This document shows positions 23,545 to 34,236 of a DNA stretch of 64,000 nucleotides, piece after piece. The notes under the pieces are model-generated. The model was not told the origin of the DNA. It saw nothing but the letters and a program-made list of their open reading frames with translations, and did no database searches. The position numbers and the translations under genes are program-made. Source of the stretch: Opisthorchis felineus (Eukaryota > Platyhelminthes > Trematoda > Opisthorchiida > Opisthorchiidae); the NCBI GenBank assembly GCA_004794785.1, contig SJOL01009945.1, positions 131,344-195,343 of the forward strand. The letters are read 5' to 3'. Every line of letters starts with the position of its first letter. Position 1 is the first letter of the stretch.

Positions 23545-23815
23545 TGCGCTCGCTTGAAAACTCATTTGGTTTTCATGGGAGACTCAAGTGAGTCCAAGCT
23601 AAATCACTTGTTTATGGTATTCTTTAACAGCATGTATTGCCCAAAGGTCGCCTCATGTTTCAGTTCGCACGACATTCGATATATCAAAATCCTTCTATTT
23701 GATGAAAACACGCTACTCATTAGCTTGCTGGAACTTCATCGACCGCCCATGGCCGAATTCAATCTTCCTGTGGCTCGTCAGGTAGGCGAAGCCCCGATAC
23801 CAACTGGCACTGGTC
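23545..23815 (-). repeat. Hammerhead-repeat copy, degenerate core
   Basis: Nearly a full unit on the - strand (tail block 23560-23720, ribozyme region 23720-23810). The core reads CTGACGAGCCACAGGAAGAT, with stem II broken. Confidence 0.6.
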
Positions 23816-23914
23816 TTTGAGCAACTAACATAAATGAGATTTAGCCATACTGAGTTCAGTATCCCATCAAAACCAAAGTGTCTAGCAGATAAGTGTGGTT
23901 CTCGAACTACGTTT

Positions 23915-24105
23915 ATTTTTTACTGAAGCAGGCCGTTCAGACGTAACACCCCTTCGGTGCTTAGCTGCCATGCCACCAGAAGGAAGCAACTTAGCTGAGA
24001 TACTGCCAAGTTTCCAGGAGCAAGTTGACAGGAACAATCGAGATGCTGAGGTCGGGTTCGAACCACGGGCCTTCCGGTCAGTAAGTACGCGCCTTAAACA
24101 TAAAG
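23915..24105 (-). repeat. tRNA-derived SINE, family A
   Basis: On the - strand: CTTACTGACCGGAAGGCCCG, then B box GTGGTTCGAACCCGACCTC, and further on GGTGGCATGGCAGCTAAGCA. Confidence 0.7.
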
Positions 24106-24107
24106 AT

Positions 24108-24232
24108 GTCTCATTATCGAAGTTGAACATAAGATTGACGAAAATTAGCAGAAAACAACTACCTGATGAGCCGCAACAAGGACAAACTGGGTCGCGGGCC
24201 GTAGAAATATTCTCATCAACTTTGTAGTGATT
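24108..24232 (+). repeat. Hammerhead-repeat fragment
   Basis: ACCTGATGAGCCGCAACAAG followed by GACAAACTGGGTCGCGGGCC. The CUGAUGAG box is intact but GAAA has become CAAA, so it is predicted inactive. It abuts the family A SINE. Confidence 0.6.
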
Positions 24233-24312
24233 GTTCTGTTGTTTATGGGCTGATATACAAATTTATTAAAATACTACTACGGATAGAATACAAAACCTAA
24301 GACCGCGCACAG

Positions 24313-24570
24313 ATTCTCCTCACTCCTTCGGTGGCTGGCAGCGTTATTCGCTTTGTTTCTGCTGGTCGAATCGCTTTCTGAGCTTGACGATTTTGTAGCA
24401 AAGGTTTCATTATCAATTAAGTTGACATCGTCAGTGTATCGGTCTAAAACAGATTGGGACGGTGCATTGTTGAGTGTCTTGATTAGTGGTATGCAAGCGT
24501 TTATGTATCTGCCTCTAAAAAGAGGTCAACATCGATTACCGTTGACCGTTCTGGCAAGAATCCTTATTGA
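24313..24570 (+). CDS. Candidate membrane-protein exon (first of two)
   Basis: Open segment of 85 codons ending at a perfect donor, ATTGA|GTAAGT. It begins with a strongly hydrophobic stretch (LLRWLAALFALFLLV), followed by an acidic SELDDF turn and a second hydrophobic part (GALLSVLISGMQAFMYL). Two acceptors are possible: CGCACAG before 24313 or the better pyrimidine-rich GGCAG before 24342. It leaves in phase 2, and the next open segment at 24683 enters in phase 2. I do not recognise the family. No start codon or upstream exon was found, so the 5' end is missing or this is a chance pair. Confidence 0.35.
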
Positions 24571-24682
24571 GTAAGTTGTTCTCTCACTTTTCAGCTTGAC
24601 CTCTCCGATGCTTACCTGATGATTTTTGCCGGCTTAGTTCCGTAGTTGATCCTGACTTCCAATGTGTCTGTCTGTATCTTAG

Positions 24683-24887
24683 CTACACATGGGCTATTCG
24701 ATTGAGATATGCACAGAATAGACCCGGGGCAACATGCCCATTGATCAACTTCGTCCTCGAGTACCACGGTTTCGGAAATTTCTTCACATGTTTCATGCTT
24801 TTCATGTCACACTCTTTAAGTATTCTAACTGAAAAGCAGACCAACAGATCAGGCAGCATATTCAACTGCAAGAATAAGTCTGAATAG
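24683..24887 (+). CDS. Candidate membrane-protein exon (second of two)
   Basis: Follows a 112-bp intron with acceptor CTGTCTGTATCTTAG. One leading base completes the split codon (GA+C, Asp), and 67 further codons run to a stop at 24885-24887. The frame includes GFGNFFTCFMLFMSHSL, again hydrophobic, and one possible N-glycosylation site (NRS). Phase agreement and composition support a real join. No AATAAA lies close downstream. Confidence 0.33.
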
Positions 24888-24889
24888 AC

Positions 24890-26795
24890 CACAGACCACG
24901 AATTGAACAGCTCGAGCTCCTGAGTTACCTGAACTTTGACCAACCAGAGTGGTAGGCTAGAATGCCCAAGCAACTAATCCCATTCAATGATAATCCCATT
25001 TTAAGGGTAGGCATATAGCTTCGCACACAATGATACCTAATAGACGCACATATAAACCGATTACCCAGGCTCAAAATAACGAACTGACAACGTTACCCAG
25101 ATCGGTGATGCAAGATTGGGAACAAAACTACCAGTCTTAAAGATCAAAAACTAAAAAATCTCAGCCAAAAACCTACCTCACCTACAATATTTCTGTCGAG
25201 AAATAACATTCTTCCTCCCACGTATCGAACCACAATAAGATTCAGTCTCATCCTGAGGTAATTGGAACTATGGTTGAATGGAATCAGTCATGTCTTTGTT
25301 TCTACACTCTACACTGGCAGCCCAGCTGTCAACCATCAAAGACACTACCACACAAGATTTATCACCTAGTCAAATCTATCTGGACTCAGAACCACAGTGT
25401 AAATACAGTCGTGCAGGTATCTGACATAGTTTAATTGTGAAGCCAAGTTTATCCGCACTCTTATGAATCTGTTGCAAGGTTAGCAGTTTGTTGGCATGTG
25501 CTACAGATGGGTTTGGCTGGCATTTTTCTATTTAAAAAAAAATTCCAATAGTAGTTCAAGTCTTTACTGTATATTTTATTTTATTTTGTGTTTTGACCTG
25601 TGTGCTTAGCGGTATGTCAGATGCTAATCAGTCTTTGCGCACAAAAACAATGGACCAGTAGGAGAAAGGCTGTTTTTGTGTTGGGCAAATATCCAATCAC
25701 GTCCCAACAGTTTGATCCTCGAAAAACCAGGAGACCATCTTGATAAAAGAGTGGAAGATTTGTCCGCGTTACTTATGCAAAACAGAAGGATATGGCACAC
25801 AGGGCTCTCGACCAATACTGCGGTTAGCTCCTCTTCATAAATGAAACAGTCAAGCGATCATTGTGCAACAGGCACGTCCGACCTAAGGAGTAACTGAACG
25901 CTGGCATAACAGTACTCTAATTACGGTGTGTCAAATCCCTGTGGGACCACCATGTTTCCTCTATCAAGCAGGCCATCGATGGAGCTCATGCTTAAGAATT
26001 TGACATAGTTGTGGTAAAGGTCATTCAATACTGTAGACACACTGACTATGGATATAAAATCATAAAAAGACCATCGCCCTATAACCGACTGTCTCTATAA
26101 TAAAGTATCATCATAGCTGTTTATGCTTGGCCGTTCGATGGACAGCCTAGCCACTCCCTTAGGGAATGACACATTTTGTTCTTCTGATATAAGCAGCCTG
26201 TTAGAAAAAGAAAACATTGCACAGTGTACGTTAGCCTTTCATCTGGGGGGGGGTCGTCACTCGAGAAGCTAGGATCACCCCGTAGCAGAAATTGCAGGAT
26301 CAGTGAAAAGTGTGCGGAGCGTCACGATAATGCAGTAGAGTGCGTCATGAATAATGCTTTCCATGCTGCAGAAAAAAACGAAATACTACTGATAAGCTCG
26401 CTATAATTAATCTGATCGAAAAGAAACTAAAAATGTTATCGGTTTCAACTAACTGTCGTTGTTAGCTTCTGGTAACTTTGCCCTTTCCAGAATAGCCTCG
26501 TACTTGCTTTTTTCGGCGACAAGTACATTTCCACTAATCATTTGGACGTACTTTTTCAAGATACTGAATTGCATTTGTTCAGAAAAAGGACCAAATTAGG
26601 GAACCCGAGATGCGTACTTGAGTAATATATGGTTATTTTTGCCGTGTGCGATTTCGCTGTTGCGCAAGAATTAATTCAGTGAGGCGTTTAAATTACTAAG
26701 AAATGTCCTGAGTTTCAGCACCTTTTGGCAAGGTAATCTGTGCTTTGGAATGAAGAGTGAAACTCAACAAGAAAGGTTCTCCTTTAATATGACTA
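24890..26795. other. No recognisable gene
   Basis: Short frames only; no repeat family seen. Confidence 0.5.
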
Positions 26796-26798
26796 CGA

Positions 26799-27055
26799 GG
26801 GGGCGAGATGGCTCAGTGGCTAAAGCGCGAATTTACTGACCGGAATGTCCGCGGTTCGAACCCGACCTCTGCCTCTCCACTTCCCCTGTCTAGGTTTGGG
26901 CAACCTGGCAGTATCCCCTGCCCTCGTGCTTCCTTCTGGTGGCATGGCACTTAGGTACCGAAAGGGATTTGTTTCTATTTTGGAGCCGGCCATAGCCTTA
27001 CACTTGCAGGGGTCATTCAGATTCGCACGATCGTAATAGAGAGGTAGAATTGTCG
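26799..27055 (+). repeat. tRNA-derived SINE, family A
   Basis: Cleanest head of the family: GGGCGAGATGGCTCAGTGGC (A box) and GCGGTTCGAACCCGACC (B box, from about 26851). The body has GGTGGCATGGCACTTAGGTA and a longer 3' part than the other copies. Confidence 0.8.
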
Positions 27056-27059
27056 GGGG

Positions 27060-28235
27060 TGTGACGTGAAAGGACATGTAGGAATCACAGCATCTTTCTA
27101 ACTTACTCGGACTGCTTTGTAGCTGATACTCGTCCGCAAATCAATAATTCACATTTGCTCTCACAGGTGTGTCCCTCCGAATGCCACTAGTTAAGGTAGT
27201 GCACCTTCTTGTTTAACCAACTAAACACGGGTATCTTCTTTGAAGCTTGCTACAACTTTTAACGCGTTTTGGTTGTTCAGAACACAATTTTCAGCCTAAA
27301 AAGTACTTTGTGGGGCTCTAGCAATCGGTGTTTTTGAGAATCCTTCAGGTAAATTCCTTTCTCTCAGAGGTACCATTTATTTCCGATGCCATCAGTTACT
27401 CCCTGTGGACTACACAGCGACCTCTGTAGAACTACGGTCTCCAAAGGTACTACTCAGCATTTTCGTGAGGCCGTACCACTGTTGTGGTCCCGGATCATTT
27501 TCGTGTGTTTTGTCGCCATTTGATAGTATCTGACCCAGGTATTTTGACCATGGCAAAAGGACAAACGATATTTTCGAGGTTTTGTAGATTTGGTTGCTAA
27601 TTTATTCTTACAATAGTAGTACTGGAAGAGATAAACAACTGTTGCATGGGAGCTCGACCTGCATCTGTAAATTCTCACCCATTTTTAGCTCCTGTCTTTG
27701 TCTCATATCGGAGTGACAAAGGAAGCAACTTTCCTGAGTAATTCGCGTATTCTTTTTTGGACTGATGCTGTGTGGTTTGTAGGTGCAGCCACTTCGGGCA
27801 CAGTAAATTTCTGGTTCTCGTAGAATGATCGTTGGCTGGAGACGTGGAGCGTTTACTGAGCTGCCTAAAACAGTCAAAATCATTAAGGCAGACTCCAGGT
27901 TAACAAATGCGGAAGTAATTAATCTTCGACATCAACAAGCATTATCTTGTAACCATGTGCGTTCACGTTTTTCTGAAAATTCACGTCTCACCCTGCGTAC
28001 TGCATTGTATCCGTTATTCTCTTCTGTATTCATTGTAGGAAGTCCGGTGCGGAACGGAGCAATTCAAATTTCTGCCTCAAGATGCAAGTTAAGACTTGGG
28101 CTTTTTGTTGAATATCTCATAAAATCTAGTGGGGTGTCAATGCTAGCCTGCCACAATATGCTGGTAGTTTGGTTTTGTCCAACTTGTTTCAAAACTTTCA
28201 TTTTTTACTTCATAGCTAAATGGTGATTGTCTATT
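27060..28235. other. No recognisable gene
   Basis: A 133-codon frame at 27825-28226 (+) is the longest. It has no recognisable motif and no good acceptor or donor. Confidence 0.45.
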
Positions 28236-28239
28236 AATC

Positions 28240-28420
28240 AGTTTGAGACCCAGATCAGCAGTAAAGGTCTGAACTCACGGAACGGAGTGTTTGTGGTTCG
28301 AACCCAACCCCAACATCCCGACCGCTCCTGTACAGCAAACGGTAAATTGGTAGTAGATTATACCTTGTGATCCCTTGGGTGGCATGGCAGATGGGCACCG
28401 AAAGGGTGTTAAATATGAAT
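28240..28420 (+). repeat. tRNA-derived SINE, family A, diverged
   Basis: B box GTGGTTCGAACCCAACC at 28289-28305, body GGTGGCATGGCAGATGGGCA and CCGAAAGGGTGTTAAA. The head is decayed. Confidence 0.65.
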
Positions 28421-28424
28421 AACT

Positions 28425-29885
28425 TTCTTTTCATTCGTTATTACAAGGACCAGAGTTTTTTATCTCTTTCATCAAACCGTCATGCCACGGAACGATTCCA
28501 GTTCGTCCCGATACACTTGCCTTGACAAATCAGTGCAGTCAAGGTTTGTGACATTGCTTTACCCAACGTCATAGTAAATAGGCATAAATGCATACCATGG
28601 ACAACCTTATTTGCACATGTCTGCAGTTATAGAGATGTCCGTGTTCCGGACCTTAAACTTATGCTCTCCCTCTAGCGAATGCCTGATTAGCAGTTGGCTG
28701 TGCTACCTAGGTTGTCCCGACGAGTGGACGCCTAAGAGCAGACAATCAAATCAACAGATAAAGCTTTTAGCTCAGAGCGCGTCAGGTGGTAGAACCAGAC
28801 CGTTTATGCTTCCAATGACCCTAGATGGTAGTCAAAGAGGACCAACAGGGTAGAATGAAGGAATTGATTCAACTGTGCATCGGGCTAATCGTGGTTTGTC
28901 TCTATTCGAACCAGTAGCGACAGGCCTATGAATAATGACTAATCGCAGCACCTTAATGAAGCGGAGTCAACTGGTCACTGATTGCACAGACAGCAATGGC
29001 TTATGAATAAGGATAACCCAGCACTGACACTTGGCATCAGGATTTTCAAGGTCGTGATAGGTTTGCAATCATGGACTGGAATCGTCACATAAGGTAAAAC
29101 GGAAAGTAATGTAATCTGTGCCGTGCCTTCGTCCCGAAGTGTTAACATGGATATCATTAATAATCGGGTACTTATCACGAGCCATCCAACCAACGCGCTG
29201 AATGATACTGGTTGTTTGCAAGAGCGTCGATGGCCTGAAGATAGCTTGATGCATTCAACACGCAGTAAAACGCGCGATGACGCGACGCTCTTCAGAACAT
29301 CAATGGCCAGGTCTTTCTAAGGCAGATGCGTCTGCAAGAGGTAGCCTGAGTCCGTCCTCTATCTTCCTTGACACTCAAACCAAGTTGTTATGAAACTAAT
29401 CGAATGACCTAATTGCCTCCACATACGTTTCCGACCAACAGAACAGAATTTGTCAAAAGTGACCCAGCATCATATCCCCCCACCGTCTTTGTGAGAGAAA
29501 AGTGTAAATGCAGTTTAAGAAATATGGCAGGATCTACAAGGTCGCCTGCAGAACGCCTCTAGCAACAGGACGCTTCCTCTTGTAAAAAAACGCAAGAAAA
29601 CAAGAAATTTATTGCTCCAAAAACGCACGAGGTTTATTTCACTTCATTCAGAAGTCACGAACTGTCAGATGACCCTGTTGCTTGGTATTTCTTAGCTACG
29701 CCGTGAGGATGGAACCTAGGTCACTGATAATATTGAATAGCCTGTATGGGAGCTAACAGCGAAAGAAAATCAACTAACCTACCCATTCAGGAATCACAGG
29801 TTCGTCCTGTCTGATATCGTCCAAATTCTATTGTATTGTCTAAAATTCAGTATTTCTGAACCAGGAGAACCTGATAACAAAACGG
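28425..29885. other. No recognisable gene
   Basis: Only short frames and no recognised repeat. Confidence 0.5.
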
Positions 29886-29889
29886 ACCA

Positions 29890-30145
29890 CGCTAAGCATA
29901 TGGTTACTGAAAACTCTTTAACAGCCCACAACCGGCTCCAACTTTCTTCGGTCTCTTCAGGTAGACGCAGTTCCAAGTCTTCCGCTAACCTGCCGTTCCA
30001 TTTGCACCAAAAATGGATTTTTTTTCGCGAAATACACTCATTTGCACATTAGTTTGGTTGTAACGGGAAACCCAAGTGAATCTCAGCTGAAACTCCAGTT
30101 TACGAAGTAGCTGAAATAGCTCTATGTTCACCGCGTGTACACTGT
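29890..30145 (-). repeat. Hammerhead repeat, left arm of a foldback
   Basis: Decayed - strand unit: ribozyme region at 29905-29985 (stem II and GAAA changed), then the tail block with AATACACTCATTTGCACATT at 30034-30053. Confidence 0.6.
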
Positions 30146-30149
30146 CTGC

Positions 30150-30330
30150 TGGAATTCAGTTGAATCTCCCGTTCAAATCAAACCATTGTGAAAATGAATG
30201 ATGTCCACGAATCGCATCTAATTTAGACAGAAACTCCGGGCTGAATGTGCACGATGAGCCCAGTGACAGGGGAAACCTGCCGTGAGTTGTCGAAGTTTTT
30301 CGCAAACTTATGAATATTTCCATCAAGCTT
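30150..30330 (+). repeat. Hammerhead repeat, right arm of a foldback
   Basis: Tail and ribozyme region in + orientation (GATGAGCCCAGTGACAGGGG, GAAACC, GTGAGTTGTCGAAG). Decayed. Confidence 0.6.
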
Positions 30331-30544
30331 GAATTTTCATTCGGAAGCATATCTGCAAATTATAAAGCCGGATTTCCGTGACTGATATCTATGTCACGAT
30401 TGTGCGGTAACACCTCTTCAAAATCTTTTCAAAATCCGGGTACCACAAATTTGATTGTACTGGGGAATTTGAGCTCTTCCACAGGGCGAAAGCTTCAGCA
30501 TTTCCATGACATTCCAAACTACTTTTATCTGGAAGCCAAGCAAT

Positions 30545-30960
30545 CGAAACACCCTTCAGCACTGATGATTGATCAGGTAGCCTTTGGCGTGCTTACCAAG
30601 CCTGCTAATTAGCTTGCAAACCTTTCTACCCCAGTGGAGGTGACTTTGTCAATGCGCACTTTGGTGGGTAGTTCCTCCTTAACTGTCCGCGTCTATATAT
30701 TTTTAAAAGACTAGCTGATATCCAACGCAGTGAGTGGCTGACGGCAACACACATTCCTGGAAATCTCACTAGTCTCTTTTGAGTTGTGCTGTGTTTTTGT
30801 CTGTATTCTCTAAATCCATTTGGTGCGCCGAGTAATTTCTATCCGAGAACCTTGTCTGATTGACCGGTTTTCGATTTCTGTTGTGACTTGCCCCATTTCC
30901 CGTCATTTGCTTTGCTCTTGTACCATTTTCACTTTTGTATTTGAGTTTCTACCCAACTAA
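30545..30960 (-). mobile_element. Penelope-like 3' fragment
   Basis: On the - strand this matches the 3' untranslated and terminal region of the element at 33.68-34.2 kb: a decayed hammerhead-like block (30560-30665) and, beyond it, a region aligned with the 33830-33950 sequence (shared GACTA-CTG-TAT and GTTGTGCTGTGTTTTTGTCTG-like runs). No coding part. Confidence 0.55.
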
Positions 30961-31107
30961 ATGGTTCCCTCTGATTATCTACTGCGTTGTAGCCTGATTT
31001 CATCAAGTTTGCTCGGAGTTACCGAATCTTTGTTTTTCACTCATCAAAGTGAACAGGCCCACGAGTCCGTAACCATTAACAAAACGGTTGTTTTTGCATG
31101 TAAAGCC

Positions 31108-32470
31108 GCATTCTTTTGGCTGTTGGTTTGTTCGCTGAGCTGCTTGTCTCAAGATAACCAGCCAGGAACGATGGAGAATGAAAACCGATGAACAAAATAT
31201 TGCACAATTCTACGGACCACCAAAGGTGTACAAAGAAGGAACTCCACTTCGACTAATCGTTTCACTTCCGGGAACTCAATCTTACGAATTAGCGAAAGAC
31301 TTGTGGAGAAGGTTGAAACACTCAATTTCTAAATCGAAACACACAATCAACAGTGCTGTCCACTTTCTGCGCAAACTACGAAACGTCAATATATGAGATG
31401 ACGAAATCATGCTTTCAGTTAATATCACATCACTGTTCAGTTCAATCAACCACAACCTCGCCAAAGAAACCTTAGCAGAACTGCTTCGGAATAATCCAGA
31501 CACGACGGGAACCATGAAACCCGAAAGTTTACGCAAGCTTACTCTAGCTTTAATAGACGAATTTATCAATGGCTTTAAGGGCCCCCAATGAGATCTCTAA
31601 TATCAGGATTCATGGCTGAAATGGCAATAGAAAGATTACAGCACGCGGTACTAACAATCATCAATCCAAATCTACGGCTCCGCTGCGTAGATGACACCTT
31701 TGTCATCATGAAACGTGACTCAGTACACAGTGCGTATAAACTACTCAACAGTTCATCTGAAGATATCAAGTTTACAATTCAAATGGAGAGGAACAACCGA
31801 CTACCATTCTTGAACGTTATAGTGAACAGAAAGGTGGATGAAATTCCAGTAACCTCCGTATACCGAAAAGGGACACATAAAGATCAAATACTGAGCTACA
31901 ACAGCAGTAATCCGGTGAACCACAAGAACAGCTGCGTCCAACCCCTGTTCAAGAGGACGGAGACACACTGCAGCACCACAGAACTACGGAAGACGGAAGA
32001 AAATCATCTATTCATAGTATTCGAGAACAACAGATATTCAAATAATTTTTCCAAGAGAAGCTTGAAGAAGAAGACGTCCAAACAACAGCAACGTCAAGAA
32101 TAAGCCACCAGACAGGTAGTTCTGTCTTACATCAAGATTATGTATGAACTCGTGACCAGATTGTTAGCTGAAAAAGGAATCCTCGCAGCCCACAAACCGA
32201 ACGCCACTTTAAGAAAACTAACCTCAAGACCGAAGGACAAACAAGATAAAACCAAGAGGAACAATGTGATTTACCAGATCAGCCGCAACAACTGCAACAA
32301 CTTCTACGTTGGACCAACTGGGAGGAAATTAGGCACAGTAGTGAAGGAACACAACGCAGCCGTCAGGAGACATGGCCCCCCATCCTTGTTATCCATACAC
32401 AAAGACCAAAAAAGACCACGAATTCAATCTGGATAACGTAAAAAGTTTGGGCAAAAGGCCAATTACTGGT
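31108..32470 (+). pseudogene. Decayed Penelope-like RT/endonuclease copy
   Basis: Three consecutive open segments reproduce the protein of the - strand copy at 34.2-35.8 kb: FYGPPKVYKEG, LRLIVSLPGT, then after an in-frame stop near 31395 and a disrupted motif B near 31590, RCVDDTFVI (motif C; Tyr to Cys), and finally VIYQISRNNCNNFYVGPTGR of the GIY-YIG domain. The TPMGSP motif is damaged, the endonuclease linker cysteine pair is altered, and stops fall at about 31395, 31590 and 32101. It is dead. Its left edge carries a short inverted terminal piece (TTGGTTTGTTCGCTGAGC at 31125). Confidence 0.8.
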
Positions 32471-32474
32471 TGAC

Positions 32475-33670
32475 TAAGATAAGCAGCCCTGGAAACATTT
32501 TTTAAATGTTTGAATGAACAAAGTGGTATAGGTTCCGTATTTACGGCAGATGAGAGCAGCACACAGGAAACAGGTTATTACATTCTGTTCCAACGGTGCG
32601 TATTATCTACAATTAGCGGAGTTTATTTTATTACATCCCAACAACATCAGTGGTCCGCGAAGATGAGCCATGCATTTCACTCGATACATGGATTTATCAG
32701 CCCAAGTTTTTTTTAATTTGGGGCTGTGGAGCGCTAAGAATGTGTTACCAGCAAGCTGGTACGGCCGCACCATGTAATGTTTACAAATAATTTGCGATAG
32801 TTCGTTTTCTTTCATTTAGTTCAGCAATGTCATTCTTCAAGTACCCTGAGGTAACGTCTGTAAACAGGTTCCTTCACAGAATTATGTGTAATCAACCGGT
32901 AGTTCCGAGTGAGCTTCTCAGACAACCATAGTGCCCATGTGTTACGACTTGACTCAGTCCTAGCAACTCCTTCTAAGTAATTTCATTGAACGTAGTCTAA
33001 CCAGTAGTTTACTTCTCCAGGCAAACTAACTACCCTTGAATAGTCCGCTTGTTTTTCGATGTTATTTGATCCTTGGAAAGAACCTAACTGTTTCCCAGCC
33101 GAAGGTTCTTTGTTCGGATAAAACTCACGGCCAGCATAAAAAAATTAAGATCCGATTCGAGCCCTCCAGGTGTGCAAATGTGGTCCTGAAACGGTTCCGA
33201 AACACTGCGTACCCTATCCAACCCCGCTTAATTAACCTGAATGGGGGCAAAATGCTTCGTATGGCTAAACTTTTCGGCGCCTGCCTGAATCATTTCCGTA
33301 ATCACTAGATTCCCGCTCACCAGGTTTAACTAGATTCCGTCCACCAACAGTAGAAGCCATTAGATGTTGAGACACAGTACGAAGGCCTACAGTAGGCGCA
33401 ATTTTAAAAGGTAACGATCTTGACTTCTATGCCACTGATTCAAAGATCGGAAACTGACATTGTCCTTTGTCTTGCCAGACGGACTGTCAGAAATATTTGC
33501 TGCAGGGTAAAAGTGGCACTTTTCTTTGGACTAACCAAGGAGCCACAAAATTTTTATCGTGGGACACACTTGCTGGGACCTCAGGCTTATCTGCTGGAGA
33601 AGTTTGGATCACTGCAAAACGGCATGTTAACGAAGAACCCCTCAGCTGTCAAATGAGACTTGTTCTGAAC
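32475..33670. other. No recognisable gene
   Basis: Spacer between two Penelope-like copies. Frames up to 90 codons, no motif. Confidence 0.5.
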
Positions 33671-33689
33671 AAAAGCTGTGACATTTATT

Positions 33690-33800
33690 GGCTGTTGATC
33701 AGGTGGATGTTGATCTGTTCGCCGAGCTTGGCAATTGGCTTGCAAACGTTTCGTCACCATACGAGGAGACATCATCAGTGCGCAGTTGGGTGGGTACTTC
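33690..33800 (-). ncRNA. Hammerhead-like motif of the Penelope-like element
   Basis: On the - strand: CTGATGA (33778-33772), a U, a stem GUCUCC/GGUGAC with a 6-nt loop, then GAAACGUUUGC. GUUUGC can pair with the downstream GCGAAC as a longer stem III. The extra U between CUGAUGA and stem II is not canonical, and the cleavage site is not obvious. Known: PLEs of many animals carry hammerhead ribozymes in their terminal repeats. The family match is seen; activity is inferred. Confidence 0.5.
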
Positions 33801-34236
33801 TTTCTTGCCTGCGTGCGTTTATATAGCATTTGAAGACTATCTGTTATCTTCTAACGTGATTGGCTACTTGGGGGGCAACGATTTTTGTGAATCTATTGGT
33901 CCGTTTCTAATCTTTGTTGCGTTGTGTTCTGCGTTCCTTTGTGTTGATTGGCTATCCCAACGCCTTCTATTTTTAGTAGTTCGTTCTCTGGCCTTGATTG
34001 GCATTGCGTTGCGGTCTGACATTCTAAAGCTAGATTGGATAGTTGCACCACCCCATTTTCTCCATTGTAACGGTTAGTGTCCCTGCGTCCGCCGGTCGAT
34101 TTGGTGCTTTGGTTCATTGGTTGGGTGCCTCCTCCAATTAAATTGATGTGTCCGTTTGAGTGGGGCTTTCCTGCTTCTCTTATGAGTTCCTTGTCGGGTC
34201 ACTTTTGCAGCTCAAAGCCCTGTGGTTCTGGCGTTC

